DNA of 64,000 nucleotides from Agroathelia rolfsii (Eukaryota > Basidiomycota > Agaricomycetes > Amylocorticiales > Amylocorticiaceae). The notes below the pieces were generated by a model that saw only the letters and a list, made by a program, of their open reading frames with translations, was not told the DNA's origin and did not search any database. The stretch spans positions 1,550,001-1,614,000 of the forward strand of contig JABRWF010000007.1 of NCBI GenBank assembly GCA_018343915.1, given 5' to 3'. Both the position numbers and the translations under genes were made by a program. Positions 10,517 to 22,824 of this stretch are shown in pieces (positions within the stretch are counted from its first letter, which is position 1; the number at the start of each line of letters is the position of its first letter).

Positions 10517-12812
10517 TCACAACACTTGTTGTGCTATAAGAGACTTGGCCTCCTCACTTCTAGGGGTAATTTTACATTTGAACCTGTCCACGCATCTAAA
10601 CGTCGTCGTTGAGTCAAGAGGTAATGCTTTCAGCGGTTTAAATGGTCATACCTGACAGAGCCATCGTTGAAACTCATGGGAGGAAGAATGTCCTTGCCGT
10701 TTTCATCTCGCAGACATTCGATATTGAAAGCTGCGAGAATGTTGACAATGACAATATAGAGCATACTATCGGCATAGTGCATCCCCCCGCAAATTCTATC
10801 AAAGCGTGTGTATAAGTGGCCTAGTCTAGGATAAGTGATTTTTCCGAGTCTTACCGGCGGCCAAAACCAAATGTAAACAGCTGGGGATCCAAGGGCGTCT
10901 TTTCGGCATCTTTTTTAGCTTTGGGGTCGAATAGCGGCAAGAAACGTTCGGGGATGAATTCGTCTGGTTGATCATAATATGCGGACGACCTTGCGATGGC
11001 GTACACGTTAGGTATGACTAGAGTTCCCTCCGGGATGAAATGTCCTATAGCAATCACTCAATAAGACAGCGCGTGAGATACTGAAATATGGATTTTACCT
11101 TTCCATACATCGTCGCTGATGAGTCGGTGAGGAAGGGCTAGCATCGCGAAATATTCAGTTTCCACACAGTTTTGAAATTTTTGGATATTGGTAAAAATTC
11201 AATACCAATTGGAGAGACAGGCTGCCAGCGGGTGACTTCCTTTATCAAAGCATTCACGTATGGTAAAGAGTCACGATCCGAGAATGTGGGAAGACGATAT
11301 GAGCCAATGACAGCATCGATTTCACGTTGGGCACGTTTCTGGACTTCAGGATAATAACACATCGATAAAAAGAATGATGTGATGGACGCCGTGGTCTGAA
11401 TTGAATCTGGGTCAGTTATTAAACTCTACGAATGAGTTTTATAAACCCATACGGTATCCAGTCCGGCTATGGTAAGTTCAGATTGGATTATTATATGGTT
11501 CAAGTTCTATGACGTTGGGATTGAATCTTACCAGCATACATTGTACCTGCACACCATCTGACAGCATCTTCATCGTATTGGGTTCCTTTACTGCCAAGTA
11601 GTTCGCTCACGAATGTGCGAATATTACTATCATCAGCCTATCAATGAATGCTGAGCCTTAACTTTGGTACTAAGAGAGAATGCAAGGATTACCGATCCTC
11701 TTTTGACGATATCCAGCGGCAAGTCCAGCATCAATTTTGTTTTTGTTCGCGCGTTTTCGGCAAACTTGTGCCAGTTGGCGGCGCCAGGAAACCAGGATGG
11801 AAAATACCGCACTATGTTACATATTAGTGTGTCATTATATATCCCAGGAGACTTGAAATTACCGAAAGGTAATAGGTCAACTAAGAAGCGACCGGGTATC
11901 GCTGCATATGCTGCAGCTTCGATGGCCTCTTCAGCTACAGATATACACTTTAAGGATGGATTAGTCGATACACTTCCGCCAGGTGTATGATCTGAAATAC
12001 CGGATCAGTTGAATCTTCTACTTCAATCCCATAAACGGAATACATGATTCCCCTCCCAGTCGCTCTGTATGTATACCGAATGTTAGTCAGGAAGCAAGAC
12101 TTTGAGAATAAAACGCACATTCTGAGGTCATCAAGGTACTTTTCCGGGTTCTTGAGCAAATCAACAAGATATTTCTGGGTTACTTTCTCTTGAATGCTCC
12201 AGAATCGCTCATGGGTGCCCTTGCGCATAGATTGGGCCATCATGCGACGATAGCGCCTCCACCGATCACTGTAAGGTATAAGGACCACAGAGTCCACCCA
12301 GCCCATCCTGAGAAATGTAAAATATGAATAGCTCATACGAAATCAAAGGATTGAAAGCGCATACAATGAGGAAAGCATTACTTGGTATGGACGGTCTGAG
12401 TAGAGGCTGGAGCGTTTTTCCAATAATTCAATACAGTCCTATCGTTGTCGTGATTGAATATGAGTTGAACGGATTCTAAAAACTGCTTTTGTGGACCAAG
12501 GCAAACGTACATCGAAATTATTGAGGACTAAGAGGTGTGACCCGGGGACTTTCAAACTAAAGAAGTCGCCTATAGAGGAAGGTCAACAGAGAAACTCGTC
12601 ACTCGAGTTCCGAGAATACCATATATATCTTTCCAGCGGGCATAGGTCTCCCAGGGTCGGATAGACGGGATAGAGAACAGATTACCAACTAGTGGGAGTC
12701 CCCTTGGACCAGGCAAGGGTTTATAGACGGGATTGCGAGCTCGTAAGAAATTGTCAATAATCAATGTGGCAAAAATGCCCAATAAAAGTGCTAGCCATGA
12801 GCTCTGGTCCAT
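10517..12812 (-). CDS. Cytochrome P450 monooxygenase
   Basis: Membrane-anchored class II (ER) P450, heavily interrupted: about twelve exons for some 520 residues. The first exon encodes an N-terminal membrane helix (LALLLGIFATLII) and the hinge KPLPGPRGLPLVGN. Later exons show the I-helix oxygen-binding motif AGLDTT, the K-helix ExxR pair inside KEVTRW, the PERF motif (IPERFLP) and the heme loop FGFGRRICGG, in which the cysteine thiolate ligand is intact but the usual proline after it is glycine. The final exon ends SLIAQQVL. All key residues are present, so it looks functional. No other pathway gene adjoins it; family style resembles agaricomycete CYPs annotated O-methylsterigmatocystin oxidoreductase-like. 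The substrate cannot be inferred. Confidence 0.9.
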
Positions 12813-13751
12813 GGCGAGAAAGGAGAGCCTATTGTCGACTATTTACCGCCCACCTGACATTTATATATTGGTAAAAGGAAATGATAAGGTCTGTTACTAT
12901 AGTAGTGCGCCCTACGCCCAGGACAGATGACTTGGGCAACGTAGCCCACTGTTCGGATCATCAAAAGCTGTCGTGCTAGAAATCGTTGGTGTCATTAATC
13001 CAACTAAGGCGTTAAGCGCTGTTGATACGGCTCATCATTAGTAGACCGGCGGTGTCTTGTCTGCTATTGATGTTCTTGACTCAGTTGACTGTCATTTCGG
13101 GCTGTTGGTTAGTCCGGCACAGCTTTGAGGCATAGGAACACACCAAAGTGTACGTATTCCCTAACTGCATATTGAAAATGCACCTTGTGTATAGACGCGT
13201 GGTGCTGGCAGCTTATTTAAATGACTGTGCAACAACATATTAATCCCTTCTCGTAAGTCACATGTCCCAGACCAACATCGTCGTCGTTGAATTCCGAATC
13301 GCTTCGTTAAAGCCCCCTTGCAGTAGACTGTCATCCTTGGAGGAGGATCAATTTCAATCGATTACCTAAATTGGAGCATGCATGCGTCTTCATGTTGGGA
13401 AGCAAACTCAAAAACAGACAGGGACGAAGCGAGAAATTACGCATGATCTTATTAGCCCCTCATCTCTTTCATCCGCTTCTCGGAGCCTAGTGTCTAGCAC
13501 TGACAGCAGAACACTACTTCTATCCTCAAGCGTCATCTGTTTTCAACTATCCAGCACCGTTAATCTAAACTACAAGACAACATATTCAACGTTTCAAGCA
13601 GAAGACCACACTGAATTACTCCAAACACTGGCGAAGATACCAGAAAAAAAAAAGTGATGTTTCCCAGATCTCTTCGTCATCTCCACAAAATCGTCGAAAC
13701 GAACAACAAAAGGGACCAATGGCATCTCAAGATACATTGGCATGTTCAATA

Positions 13752-13814
13752 TTGCTCAGATAAAATAAGGTCATGTGCATGAGATGAAAGCACAGACCAG
13801 AGTGTCAAAGAGCG
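13752..13814 (+). repeat. Degenerate direct repeat, copy A
   Basis: A 63-nt segment that matches copy B (14017-14079) at about 46 of 63 positions with no gap, the best blocks being TTGCTC, ATAAAAT and CAGAGTGTC. A shared GGACCA lies about 40 nt upstream of each copy, so the unit may be over 100 nt. Confidence 0.5.
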
Positions 13815-14016
13815 TGGTTATGAGGGGAGGCAAAAGTGGCTTTGATCGCGCACAAAATGATTAATTCTATTGCATGGATGCTTTAACAGGTAGCATACGT
13901 AGGACTCTTGCTAAATGTCCCCATAAGTCATCACAGATCATTTTGGTGGGCGAGAATGATCTTTGATGACGTGGACCAGTAGATGATTAGAATGAATCCA
14001 ACTGATTGGTTTAGTC

Positions 14017-14079
14017 TTGCTCCCATAAAATGAGGACAGAGGCGTGAAGTCAGAGCCCTGCCCAGAGTGTCGAGGAGCG
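14017..14079 (+). repeat. Degenerate direct repeat, copy B
   Basis: Partner of copy A, offset by 265 nt, same length and same strand. A weaker third trace (GGTCAGAGTGTGTAGGA) is visible near 14450. Confidence 0.5.
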
Positions 14080-14510
14080 ATACTATGTGAAAGTATTAAT
14101 CTCAGACACGTAAACTTAACTTATTTTTGAAATCAAATAAAATTATAGCCTATGCAATGGTATTAGTATCCACGAAAATAAACGAAGGGATAAGCAAAAT
14201 ATATTCCCAAGACTGAATAACCATGCCAACATGCACAAGCGTTGGTAAAGCGTCAAATCAGCGACATGGGAGACATGCATTCTTTCTTGCTCATGAAAAT
14301 GGACACCATACCGTGAAGTAATGCAGCATGGTGCCAAAGTGAACAGAGCTGGGAAAATAAACAATGGGTAGACCAGCTCACCAAACGTCCAGTCAACAAT
14401 ATGATATGATATGCGCAGTAATGTACATGAGTTGAAGTCCTGTCGCAACAGGTCAGAGTGTGTAGGATACCAAAAACACGAAAGAACTTACTTATAGAAA
14501 TAATACAGTA

Positions 14511-16128
<1,618 letters not shown>

Positions 16129-16295
16129 TTTCGTGAAACGAGATGTGTGGATGGAACGAAAGGTGACGCGTCCTACAATCAAGATGCAGAGACGCGGTGG
16201 CGTGAGAAACGAATGTGGCGGTGCACCCATGGCTCTGACCGGCTTTCAGTGGCGTTTGGCTGGTCAGATTCCGAGTTGTTTAAGTGACGGTTAGT
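16129..16295. promoter_or_regulatory. Shared divergent promoter, RPT3 / CBP20
   Basis: 167 bp between the two start codons. A GGTGGCG near 16197 resembles the core of the yeast proteasome element GGTGGCAAA but is not exact, so no factor is assigned. Confidence 0.55.
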
Positions 16296-17208
16296 ATGGC
16301 TCACGTTGTGCAACCTCTTGACCAGCCTTCGAACTACAAGGATTCTCAGTCTCGCATTGAGAGGCATAGACAAAATGATATTCTTGCTAAATCTACTACT
16401 CTCTACGTGAGGACTTCGCCTCGCTCGTTTGACTTTTCTCCATTCGACCCCTGTTAAACTATATCACGTAGATTGGCAATTTGAGCTTTTATACGACAGA
16501 GGAACAAATTTATGAGCTCTTCAACAAATGCAGCAACCCAGAAGATGGTGGCGGTATTAAGCGTATCATTATGGGTCTCGATAGAAATACTAGGTGTGCC
16601 TCGCTTATTGTTTTCTTTGTAAGAACTAAGCTGAAATATATTATAGGACACCCTGTGGTTTTTGTTTTGTAGAATTTTATACCCATGCAGAGGCACTTGC
16701 AAGCATGCGATACATCAGTGGTACCAAACTAGACGAAAGAATAGTAAGATGCGACCTTGATCTGGGGTACAAAGAAGGAAGACAGTTTGGTCGCGGAAGG
16801 AGTGGTGGACAGGTATAGGGTCCCGCCTACTATCTGCCTCATATTAATATTAGCTCCTTAGGTGAGAGACGAACACCGTCAAGACTACGACCCTGGCCGC
16901 GGAGGCTGGGGTGCTCAAGCCCAAAGAGCTGAAGTCGAGCGTAGAAGAGAGGTTGAAGAGCGCTACGCAGACGCAACCGACGGTCCTGGCGCTGTTGCAG
17001 GCGGTGGAGAAGACTGGAAGGAAACTAAGGCGGCACCTCCCACGCAAAATCTTAAGCGCGAGAGATCTCCAGATGAAACGGAATCCCGTCAAAATGTATG
17101 TTCGTTCATTCCAGGCTGATACAGTTACTCATGACCTCTTGTTTTACCCTATAACAGAAAGATGCAAAAATGGATGGCGATACCGTCGCCGAATCCGAAG
17201 CCTCATAA
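16296..17208 (+). CDS. cbp20: Nuclear cap-binding complex subunit CBP20
   Basis: RRM protein that with CBP80 binds the m7G cap of nascent RNA in the nucleus. Exons 16296-16406, 16472-16593, 16647-16812, 16862-17095 and 17158-17208 give 227 residues. RNP2 is LYIGNLSFY and RNP1 is CGFCFVEFY; the cap-clamping tail [18 protein letters not shown] follows, with the basic/acidic C terminus usual in fungi. The N-terminal tyrosine in SNYKDSQ and the RNP2 tyrosine are the cap-stacking positions by homology. The gene converges on the RRM gene on the minus strand, 116 bp away. Confidence 0.95.
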
Positions 17209-17324
17209 TTTCATCTATATCACTCGTATCTTGTTTGGACTGTTCAGTAGCACTCTGTAATGACTATGACGCGACAGTTTCTATTCCATATGCAAATAGT
17301 GTATAGTATAAAATGCAGTAAGTA

Positions 17325-18201
17325 TCAGCAAATTAAACGAGCATGTATCTTATAACGCTCCCCACGGTCCTTCTGTCTATAGTAAGTCATGTGGAGATCG
17401 CGAACAAGTCTATGTGCTTCAGATTTATTGGCCAGCCTGACCAGGAACCGGGAGTAGACAGAAAAGTTTGACGCAGGCCTATAGATTGTTGAGATAAATT
17501 GCCTTCACTTAAACCAGCGGAAAGACGTACAATTCAACCTGGTAAACCTCCTTTTTACCACTGTCCGCTCCAGAGAGTTTGTAGGAGGAATTAAGATGGT
17601 TGAAGAGGTCATCAGATGACAACTTGCCGGGCAGGCCCCATAGAACGACGCTACGCTCAGCCCCTTGTACACCGCCTCCTTCCATAGTTAATCCAGAGAG
17701 GACACCACGGCCTGCAGCCTCTTCTCTGCCCTTGCTCCCACGTGAACGGAAGATAGGTTCGTGTGCGGGTGGTGGAGAGCTGAGGACATCTAGCTTGAAG
17801 CTAGATATGGACGAGTTTTGCAATGCTTTAACTCCTGCGGGTACAAAATCAGGATGTGTGAATTGCACATAGGCATTTCCAGTTGGTTGGAGTCGATGGT
17901 AGGAAATGTATACTGCACATGCAAATATAAGTAGAAATTTAGGATTATTGCGGATGACAACGCACCATCCTTTACGTTACTGACATTGCTATTCTTCAGC
18001 ACGCGCCGTATATCTGACGGTACAGCTGTTCTAGGCAAGTTTCTAAGTTGTATGTGAACACGTTCTGTCTGTGCTGCCAATAGTTGAGGCAATTAATGGC
18101 TGAATATATTAAGTAGAAAGAAAAAACTACTTCATACCTGCACGTTTCATAGCCTTCATCACTTGACTTGTCGTCTGCTTTCTTGAATGTTGACTAGCCA
18201 T
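17325..18201 (-). CDS. RRM-domain RNA-binding protein, unnamed
   Basis: Exons 18201-18138, 18073-17966, 17912-17531 and 17478-17325 give 235 residues. The N terminus is short and basic (SRKQTTSQVMKAMKRA), compatible with a mitochondrial presequence. A first RRM-like fold starts with VHIQLRNLPRTAVPSDIRRV and continues through GNAYVQFTHPDF; a second runs from SVVLWGLPGKLSSDDLFNHL to SRFLVRLANKSEAHRLVRDLHMTYY. The last intron needs the GTACGT donor after 17531; the competing downstream GTTTAA donor would put the second RRM out of frame. RNA target unknown. Divergent from eL14. Confidence 0.8.
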
Positions 18202-18458
18202 GTTTAAATACGTGAACAAGAGAGTCTTAACAACTATAATTGCGGCTTGAACTTGAAATACTAAGTAGACCGAGAAAGTATGCCAAAGTCAATACACGGA
18301 AGCAATTTGCCGCGAATGCGTGCTTAGCTTAGCTGGCCCTAAGCCAGATACTATACTAGGAAATACATTCCATTTATGGTATACTCTACTTCCATCTGTT
18401 AGAGCATCTCCCTAGCCCTCCAGACAAACGCTCGTCCGTATCCTCAAGCTCCTCTGCA
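18202..18458. promoter_or_regulatory. Shared divergent promoter, RRM gene / eL14
   Basis: 257 bp separate the opposing start codons. No discrete motif is claimed. Confidence 0.5.
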
Positions 18459-19171
18459 ATGGCTGTAAGCTCTTTTCTTCGTGGAATGGCACTCTGCTGG
18501 GCTATTTGTCTCTCTCCATCGAAATCTGCGTTATAATCTGACCGGAACTCGATGGATGCTTTTGTCTGACACTGGATGACCCAACTCGAGATGCCTTCCA
18601 TCCTACTCCGATTTCTACTAGTTGGCTGATGCACTCGAATTGCTAGGATTCCAACTTTCAACGCTTCGTCGAGGTCGGACGAGGTGCGCTCTCACCAGAT
18701 CTGGATGCTTTGTGACGACTCAAATTGTGTTATCCGTAGTTGTCCTCCTCAAGTCTGGCCCTTCCGCTGGCAAGACCGCCGTCATCGTCGAAATCATCGA
18801 CCACAACCGGGTGGGTTAAATGTAGTGTCATGAGAGGGTTTGAATATCTCAATCTCATGAGGAATCATTAGGCTATCATTGACGGTCCCACCACTGGCGT
18901 GCCTCGCCAGGCTTACCCTTACCGCCACCTCACCCTGACCCCCATTGTTGTTGCGAAGCTCCCCCGCGCCGCTGGTTCGGGTGTTGTTAAGAAGCTGGTA
19001 GAGAAGCAAGAGATTGACTCGAAGTGGGCAAACTCAACATGGGCCAAGAAGCGCGCCGCCGTTGAGCAAAGGCGATCACTAAATGACTTCGACCGTTTCA
19101 ACGTCATGCTGGTCAAGAAGGCAAGGAGAGATTTGGTCAGGAAGAGCGTCAAGGCCTCATCGAAGGCCTAA
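18459..19171 (+). CDS. rpl14: 60S ribosomal protein eL14
   Basis: Structural protein of the large ribosomal subunit. Exons 18459-18464 (just ATG GCT), 18647-18683, 18740-18810 and 18872-19171 give 137 residues, the normal fungal length. Residues 3-30 read DSNFQRFVEVGRVVLLKSGP, the KOW-like N terminus, then VEIIDHNR joined to AIIDGPTTGVPRQ, and a basic C-terminal helix DFDRFNVMLVKKARRDLVRK. The six-base first coding exon followed by a 182-nt intron is typical of ribosomal protein genes, whose start codon often sits beside a long first intron. I checked that intron for C/D or H/ACA boxes and found none convincing. Confidence 0.93.
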
Positions 19172-19520
19172 ATCGCTTTTTCATTGTTGGGACGGACTCA
19201 TTCTTCGGTGCCTCGGTGGCTTCAACCAAAATATTACCCCGCATGATCCATCCGGTCGATTCATCCTACTGCATGTCTCAACAATATATTATACGACATG
19301 ATTATGCCTGTACCATTTTCTTTCTCTTACCCCACTATGCCATAATCACTGGTTCACGTGCATGGGTATATCTGTATTGCTATCCGAGCTCGTGTGTTTA
19401 ATGAATATTGGAAATCAAATTGAGTCCAGGTTACAGGTATACTTTTGATTCATGTTCTTTATTTAATCGATTGCACCGCATTGTCCTTGACAATCTATCC
19501 GATGCTCTTTAACCAAACCT
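19172..19520. other. Intergenic between convergent genes
   Basis: 349 bases holding two 3' UTRs; nothing else recognised. Confidence 0.6.
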
Positions 19521-21321
19521 TCAGACGGTCACTTTTTCCAGAGTTTCTGTGACAGCTTCGGTGATCTTCTCGAGGGACCTTTTACGGGTTTTTTCGCTTG
19601 CCTGGCGAATTGCCCAAGTGAGTTCATAGGTCCGGCAGGCGTCTGTTTTGGTAGATAAGCGGGAGCAGATTATTTGGAATCACGGAAATATGACGCACCC
19701 TCATAGCTACTCAAGATCTGGCCGGCATCTGAATCCTCTTCAATGTCTTCAACGATGTCAATCAAATTCGACACCTCCGAGAAGAATGGATCGTCATTCT
19801 CGAAGCGCACGACGCTCTCATGATCATCTCCGGGTTTACGAATATAGAGCACAGGCTGCACATATGGGTTGACAAGTCTTGGATTACAAAAGTAAGACTA
19901 TCAGTTGTATTTTATGAATATAGATGTGCTCACTTGAAACTATAGCCATCTGCAAAGACCTCTAGTTCGCAAGCGTAATCGTGGCCTTGAAGGGCAACAA
20001 GATGCACAAAACTTCCTACGGCACCACTCTCGTATTTCCTTAATTTAAATGTAATTAGTCCATGTATTGCGATCTTGACACGCGCTTTCATACCAGTTGG
20101 CAGCAGTGACACGAGGGATACGGTTTTCGGGGGCGATCTTGCTCTCATCGATAGACATTTTCGACAGTTTTCCAGCTTCTTCATCCCATTCAAGGGAGTG
20201 TGCAGAAACACTGGAGATGTCTACTTCACCACCGAAGTACCGAGAAAGATCGCAGAAGTGAGTGCCTTGTTCAACGATTGGTCCAGCGCTACAGAAATTA
20301 TCAGAGCTGATTCCATATCCAGAAAGTATCACGAACCTCCTGGATTTGTCCCACCAATCCGGCTTGGCAATAGCCTCGTATGCACAAGCATAACGCGCTA
20401 TGGTAGCCATGACAGTGAGATTGTTTTCGTCTATCATTCGTTTCATGTATTGAACCACCTTCAGATAGCGGAGCATGTATCTGCAAGAGATGGTGTTAGG
20501 ATCATGGGGTAGCCCACTATGTTCCTTAACTTACCCTACTGAGCAGATCGTCTTTGTTTCTTCGATACGCTTGGAGATTTGGAATGCTTCGGTGAGCTCT
20601 GAAAGAGGGCCTGTGGCGATAGGCTTCTCAATGAACATTGCGACACCTGGGAAATACTCCATGATCTGCATTTCGATGTCACGCCCAGATTGCAAAGTGC
20701 CACGGAAGTTGGGCGGGCTTCCAACGATGATGGCGCGAGGGCGATCCCGAGGAGACATGTTCTTGACGAAATCGTCTAGTGTTTTGAAGACGCGGGTGTT
20801 CTCGTATGCTGAAACGACGAATGACTCGCATTTCTTTTGAAGTATGGTACGTGCACGTTCAATGGCAGGATCAATGATAGCTACAACCTTGAGACGAGGG
20901 CCCAGTTTGCTATTGAATTTATCAATATGTAGATCTACCATGTAATAAGCTTGCAAGATCGTACTGTTCCAGACGGAATGAGTGGTTCCATGGACCCTCA
21001 TCAGATCCTAAGAAAGCATTGTAATCCAGTCAATCGGATAGCACTAGACTAAGAGATAAACGCCGCACCAAACATGATATTGCCAGCACCGATGAATACA
21101 AGGTTAAAATCATCTGCACCTGCTAAATGGACGGTCCTGGCGAAACATAAGTAATTAAACATAATGAGAGTGTACGTTTGTGCCCACCTGTCCATAGGCA
21201 CAAGCCTCGACGGGTCGATCGACGGGCGTCTGGAGTTAGAAGACACGCCAGAGGGCCTCCTGCTACCAGACCCAGAGAGCTTACGCTCCGTCTGGATCTC
21301 AGACATCCTACGGGTAGCCAT
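19521..21321 (-). CDS. Gfo/Idh/MocA-family NAD(P)-dependent oxidoreductase
   Basis: Nine exons in gene order: 21321-21188, 21136-21069, 21007-20965, 20909-20535, 20480-20337, 20288-20094, 20038-19934, 19877-19699 and 19642-19521; phases close and give 454 residues. After a disordered Ser/Arg-rich start comes the Rossmann turn FIGAGNIMFG, then KVVAIIDP, IVGSPPNFRG, and the family catalytic-site segment MFIEKPIATGPLSEL with its EKP motif. GPIVEQGTHFCDLSRYFGG carries the His/Asp residues of the C-terminal sheet domain. The substrate is probably a sugar or related polyol, but it cannot be set from sequence. The N-terminal extension could be regulatory. Confidence 0.85.
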
Positions 21322-21752
21322 GATGGGGGTGCTAGTAGAAGAACGGTATGGGGATGGTTAGAGTCGGTAGACGATGCTTTTATCCGAGCCAATGACCACG
21401 GAACAAGGAATGGGTGTGTCTTGATCAGATCCTGAAATTGGCGGGAAGCTAGCAGGTCGCGATATAAGTAGACGCTTGGAACCGACGAAAGACGTCATGC
21501 GGTCAGTTCGGATCGCTTTATCCGATGCGACGTGATATGGGAATGGCGCGTGCGTATCCAAAACGGATGAAGCGGCAATAATTATATCAAATAGCATCTG
21601 GAGCAATTCATTACATGAATAGGTATGCGATGATGAAGATGAAATGACCCGAAAAACTGTGGTATATAAGAAGAATGTGTGGTCCGGGGTTAGGAACACC
21701 CAGCTGGGCATTTCCAACTAATGAGTCTAATGCAGGAATAATTGAATATTTA

Positions 21753-22240
21753 TCAAGATTTGTTGTTGGTATTGTTGCTGTTGTTTCTCCCCAGCCCCAT
21801 CTCTTGCGTTAACCGGGCCTCTGCGGCTTCGATGCGCTCGCTCATCGCCCTGAGCTCGGCTTGGAGTTGATCATTCTCCTGCGCGAGCTTGAGGACATTG
21901 CTTGCCCGTCTTTGCATCTTTTCATCACTGCCATTTCTCAAGATTAATATACACAACACCTTTAACCGAGTTGTAGCATTTACTCGAGATCACTGAGCTC
22001 AGACCCCAGGATAGCACCAATGTCCAAGCCCGAGGGCTCAGGCAGCTCAGGTAGCGAGGGTGTTAAAGTGGATGCGTGTCCCGAGGCGGCGTCACGGTCA
22101 GTAGCCTGAGGTACGTCAGGGACACTGGCAGTCGCTTCATTCTTTCTGCTGAGCCATATGGACTGCTAAGCTAGCTGGACGACTAGGCAAACAGAGTGAG
22201 AAAGAGAATCAACCAACCCAAAGTCCTGGAGAGGTTCCAT
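21753..22240 (-). CDS. Small coiled-coil protein, function unknown
   Basis: Not recognised. Exons 22240-22218, 22145-21984 and 21936-21753 fit one frame for 122 residues. The first half is acidic and Pro/Ala/Ser-rich with GLDIGAILGSELSDLE; the second half is a confident coiled coil, VLKLAQENDQLQAELRAMSE and onward, with leucine heptads. An Asn-rich tail (NNSNNTNN) ends it. It lacks the long basic region of a bZIP factor, although RR precedes the zipper. It shares a 201-bp divergent promoter with the PIG-Y-like gene. Confidence 0.65.
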
Positions 22241-22441
22241 GATGCAGCAGTGCCCGTGTTTGTTTGAATCGTTCAGTACGTTCAGTTTCTGGTTCAACAG
22301 TCATTTCAAGCGACTGGCACCTGTTGCTCGTCAAAACACTTGCCACGTTTACACAGCCACCGGACAGCCACATGCATTGATGACATTAGCCTACGGCCAT
22401 TACCGACGGCTTACGGTTTTGTTGGTTAGGCTTCCACTGGC
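22241..22441. promoter_or_regulatory. Shared divergent promoter, coiled-coil gene / PIG-Y-like gene
   Basis: 201 bp between opposing starts; no motif assigned. Confidence 0.45.
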
Positions 22442-22720
22442 ATGAGCAGAAGCACCGGCGTCATCGTCATTGCAGCATCTTTTCTTTTTTTCCTCATTGG
22501 CTCTTATGCAGTGATATTCAGTGCCTTCCTACCCCGCACGGGGATTTTTGTACGCTGATATTTCTACTCAAGACTGACCATGATCTGACACAAGTTCAAG
22601 ATACTCGATGCCATTGCAGCTGACACACACTACAAATATTTCTTTCTGTTTTTAATACCAACCACCTCCTGGTTTGTGATTGCCAACTGGACGGGATGGC
22701 AATACTACCGGAATTCCTAA
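22442..22720 (+). CDS. PIG-Y/Eri1-like subunit of GPI-GlcNAc transferase
   Basis: Mini-gene of two exons, 22442-22549 and 22595-22720, encoding 77 residues around a 45-nt intron. It has two hydrophobic segments: GVIVIAASFLFFLIGSYAV near the N terminus and YFFLFLIPTTSWFVIANW near the C terminus, ending with a W-x-G-W-Q-Y-Y-R-N-S tail. The pattern (helix, LP-T-T turn, helix, WxGWxYYRN) matches fungal PIG-Y homologues, the small ER-membrane subunit of the complex that starts GPI-anchor synthesis. The assignment rests on motif memory, since these proteins are short and diverge fast; another small ER protein cannot be excluded. Confidence 0.7.
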
Positions 22721-22824
22721 GTCGGCTGCCAAGATATCGTTTTTAGAGGAGGATAGTTGAATGCTGAGCTATTTGTTGTCTTGATTAACGTCATTGAATA
22801 AAAAAATCTCGGGATTAGAAGCGC

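Larger units (their letters stand above)
12813..14510. other. Gene-poor interval of about 1.7 kb
   Basis: Largest gene-free stretch in the window. Short open frames (for example minus strand 14448-14143) lack recognisable motifs and splice logic. AT content appears higher towards 13.7-14.2 kb. It contains a degenerate direct repeat described separately. It may hold the P450 promoter on the left, a relic of a mobile element, or an unrecognised non-coding RNA. Confidence 0.5.

Noticed and set aside
10517..12812. Secondary-metabolite cluster around the P450
   Set aside because: Neighbours are proline synthesis and proteasome genes; no synthase, transporter or regulator adjoins it.
13960..14012. 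C/D snoRNA (TGATGA ... CTGA) in the gene desert
   Set aside because: Boxes are only about 40 nt apart and flanks do not form a terminal stem.
14143..14448. 101-residue hydrophobic minus-strand frame in the gene desert
   Set aside because: No homology sense, no splice partner, AT-rich context; likely chance.
18465..18646. snoRNA in the first intron of eL14
   Set aside because: TGATG and CTGA-like words occur but not with proper C/D spacing or a closing stem.
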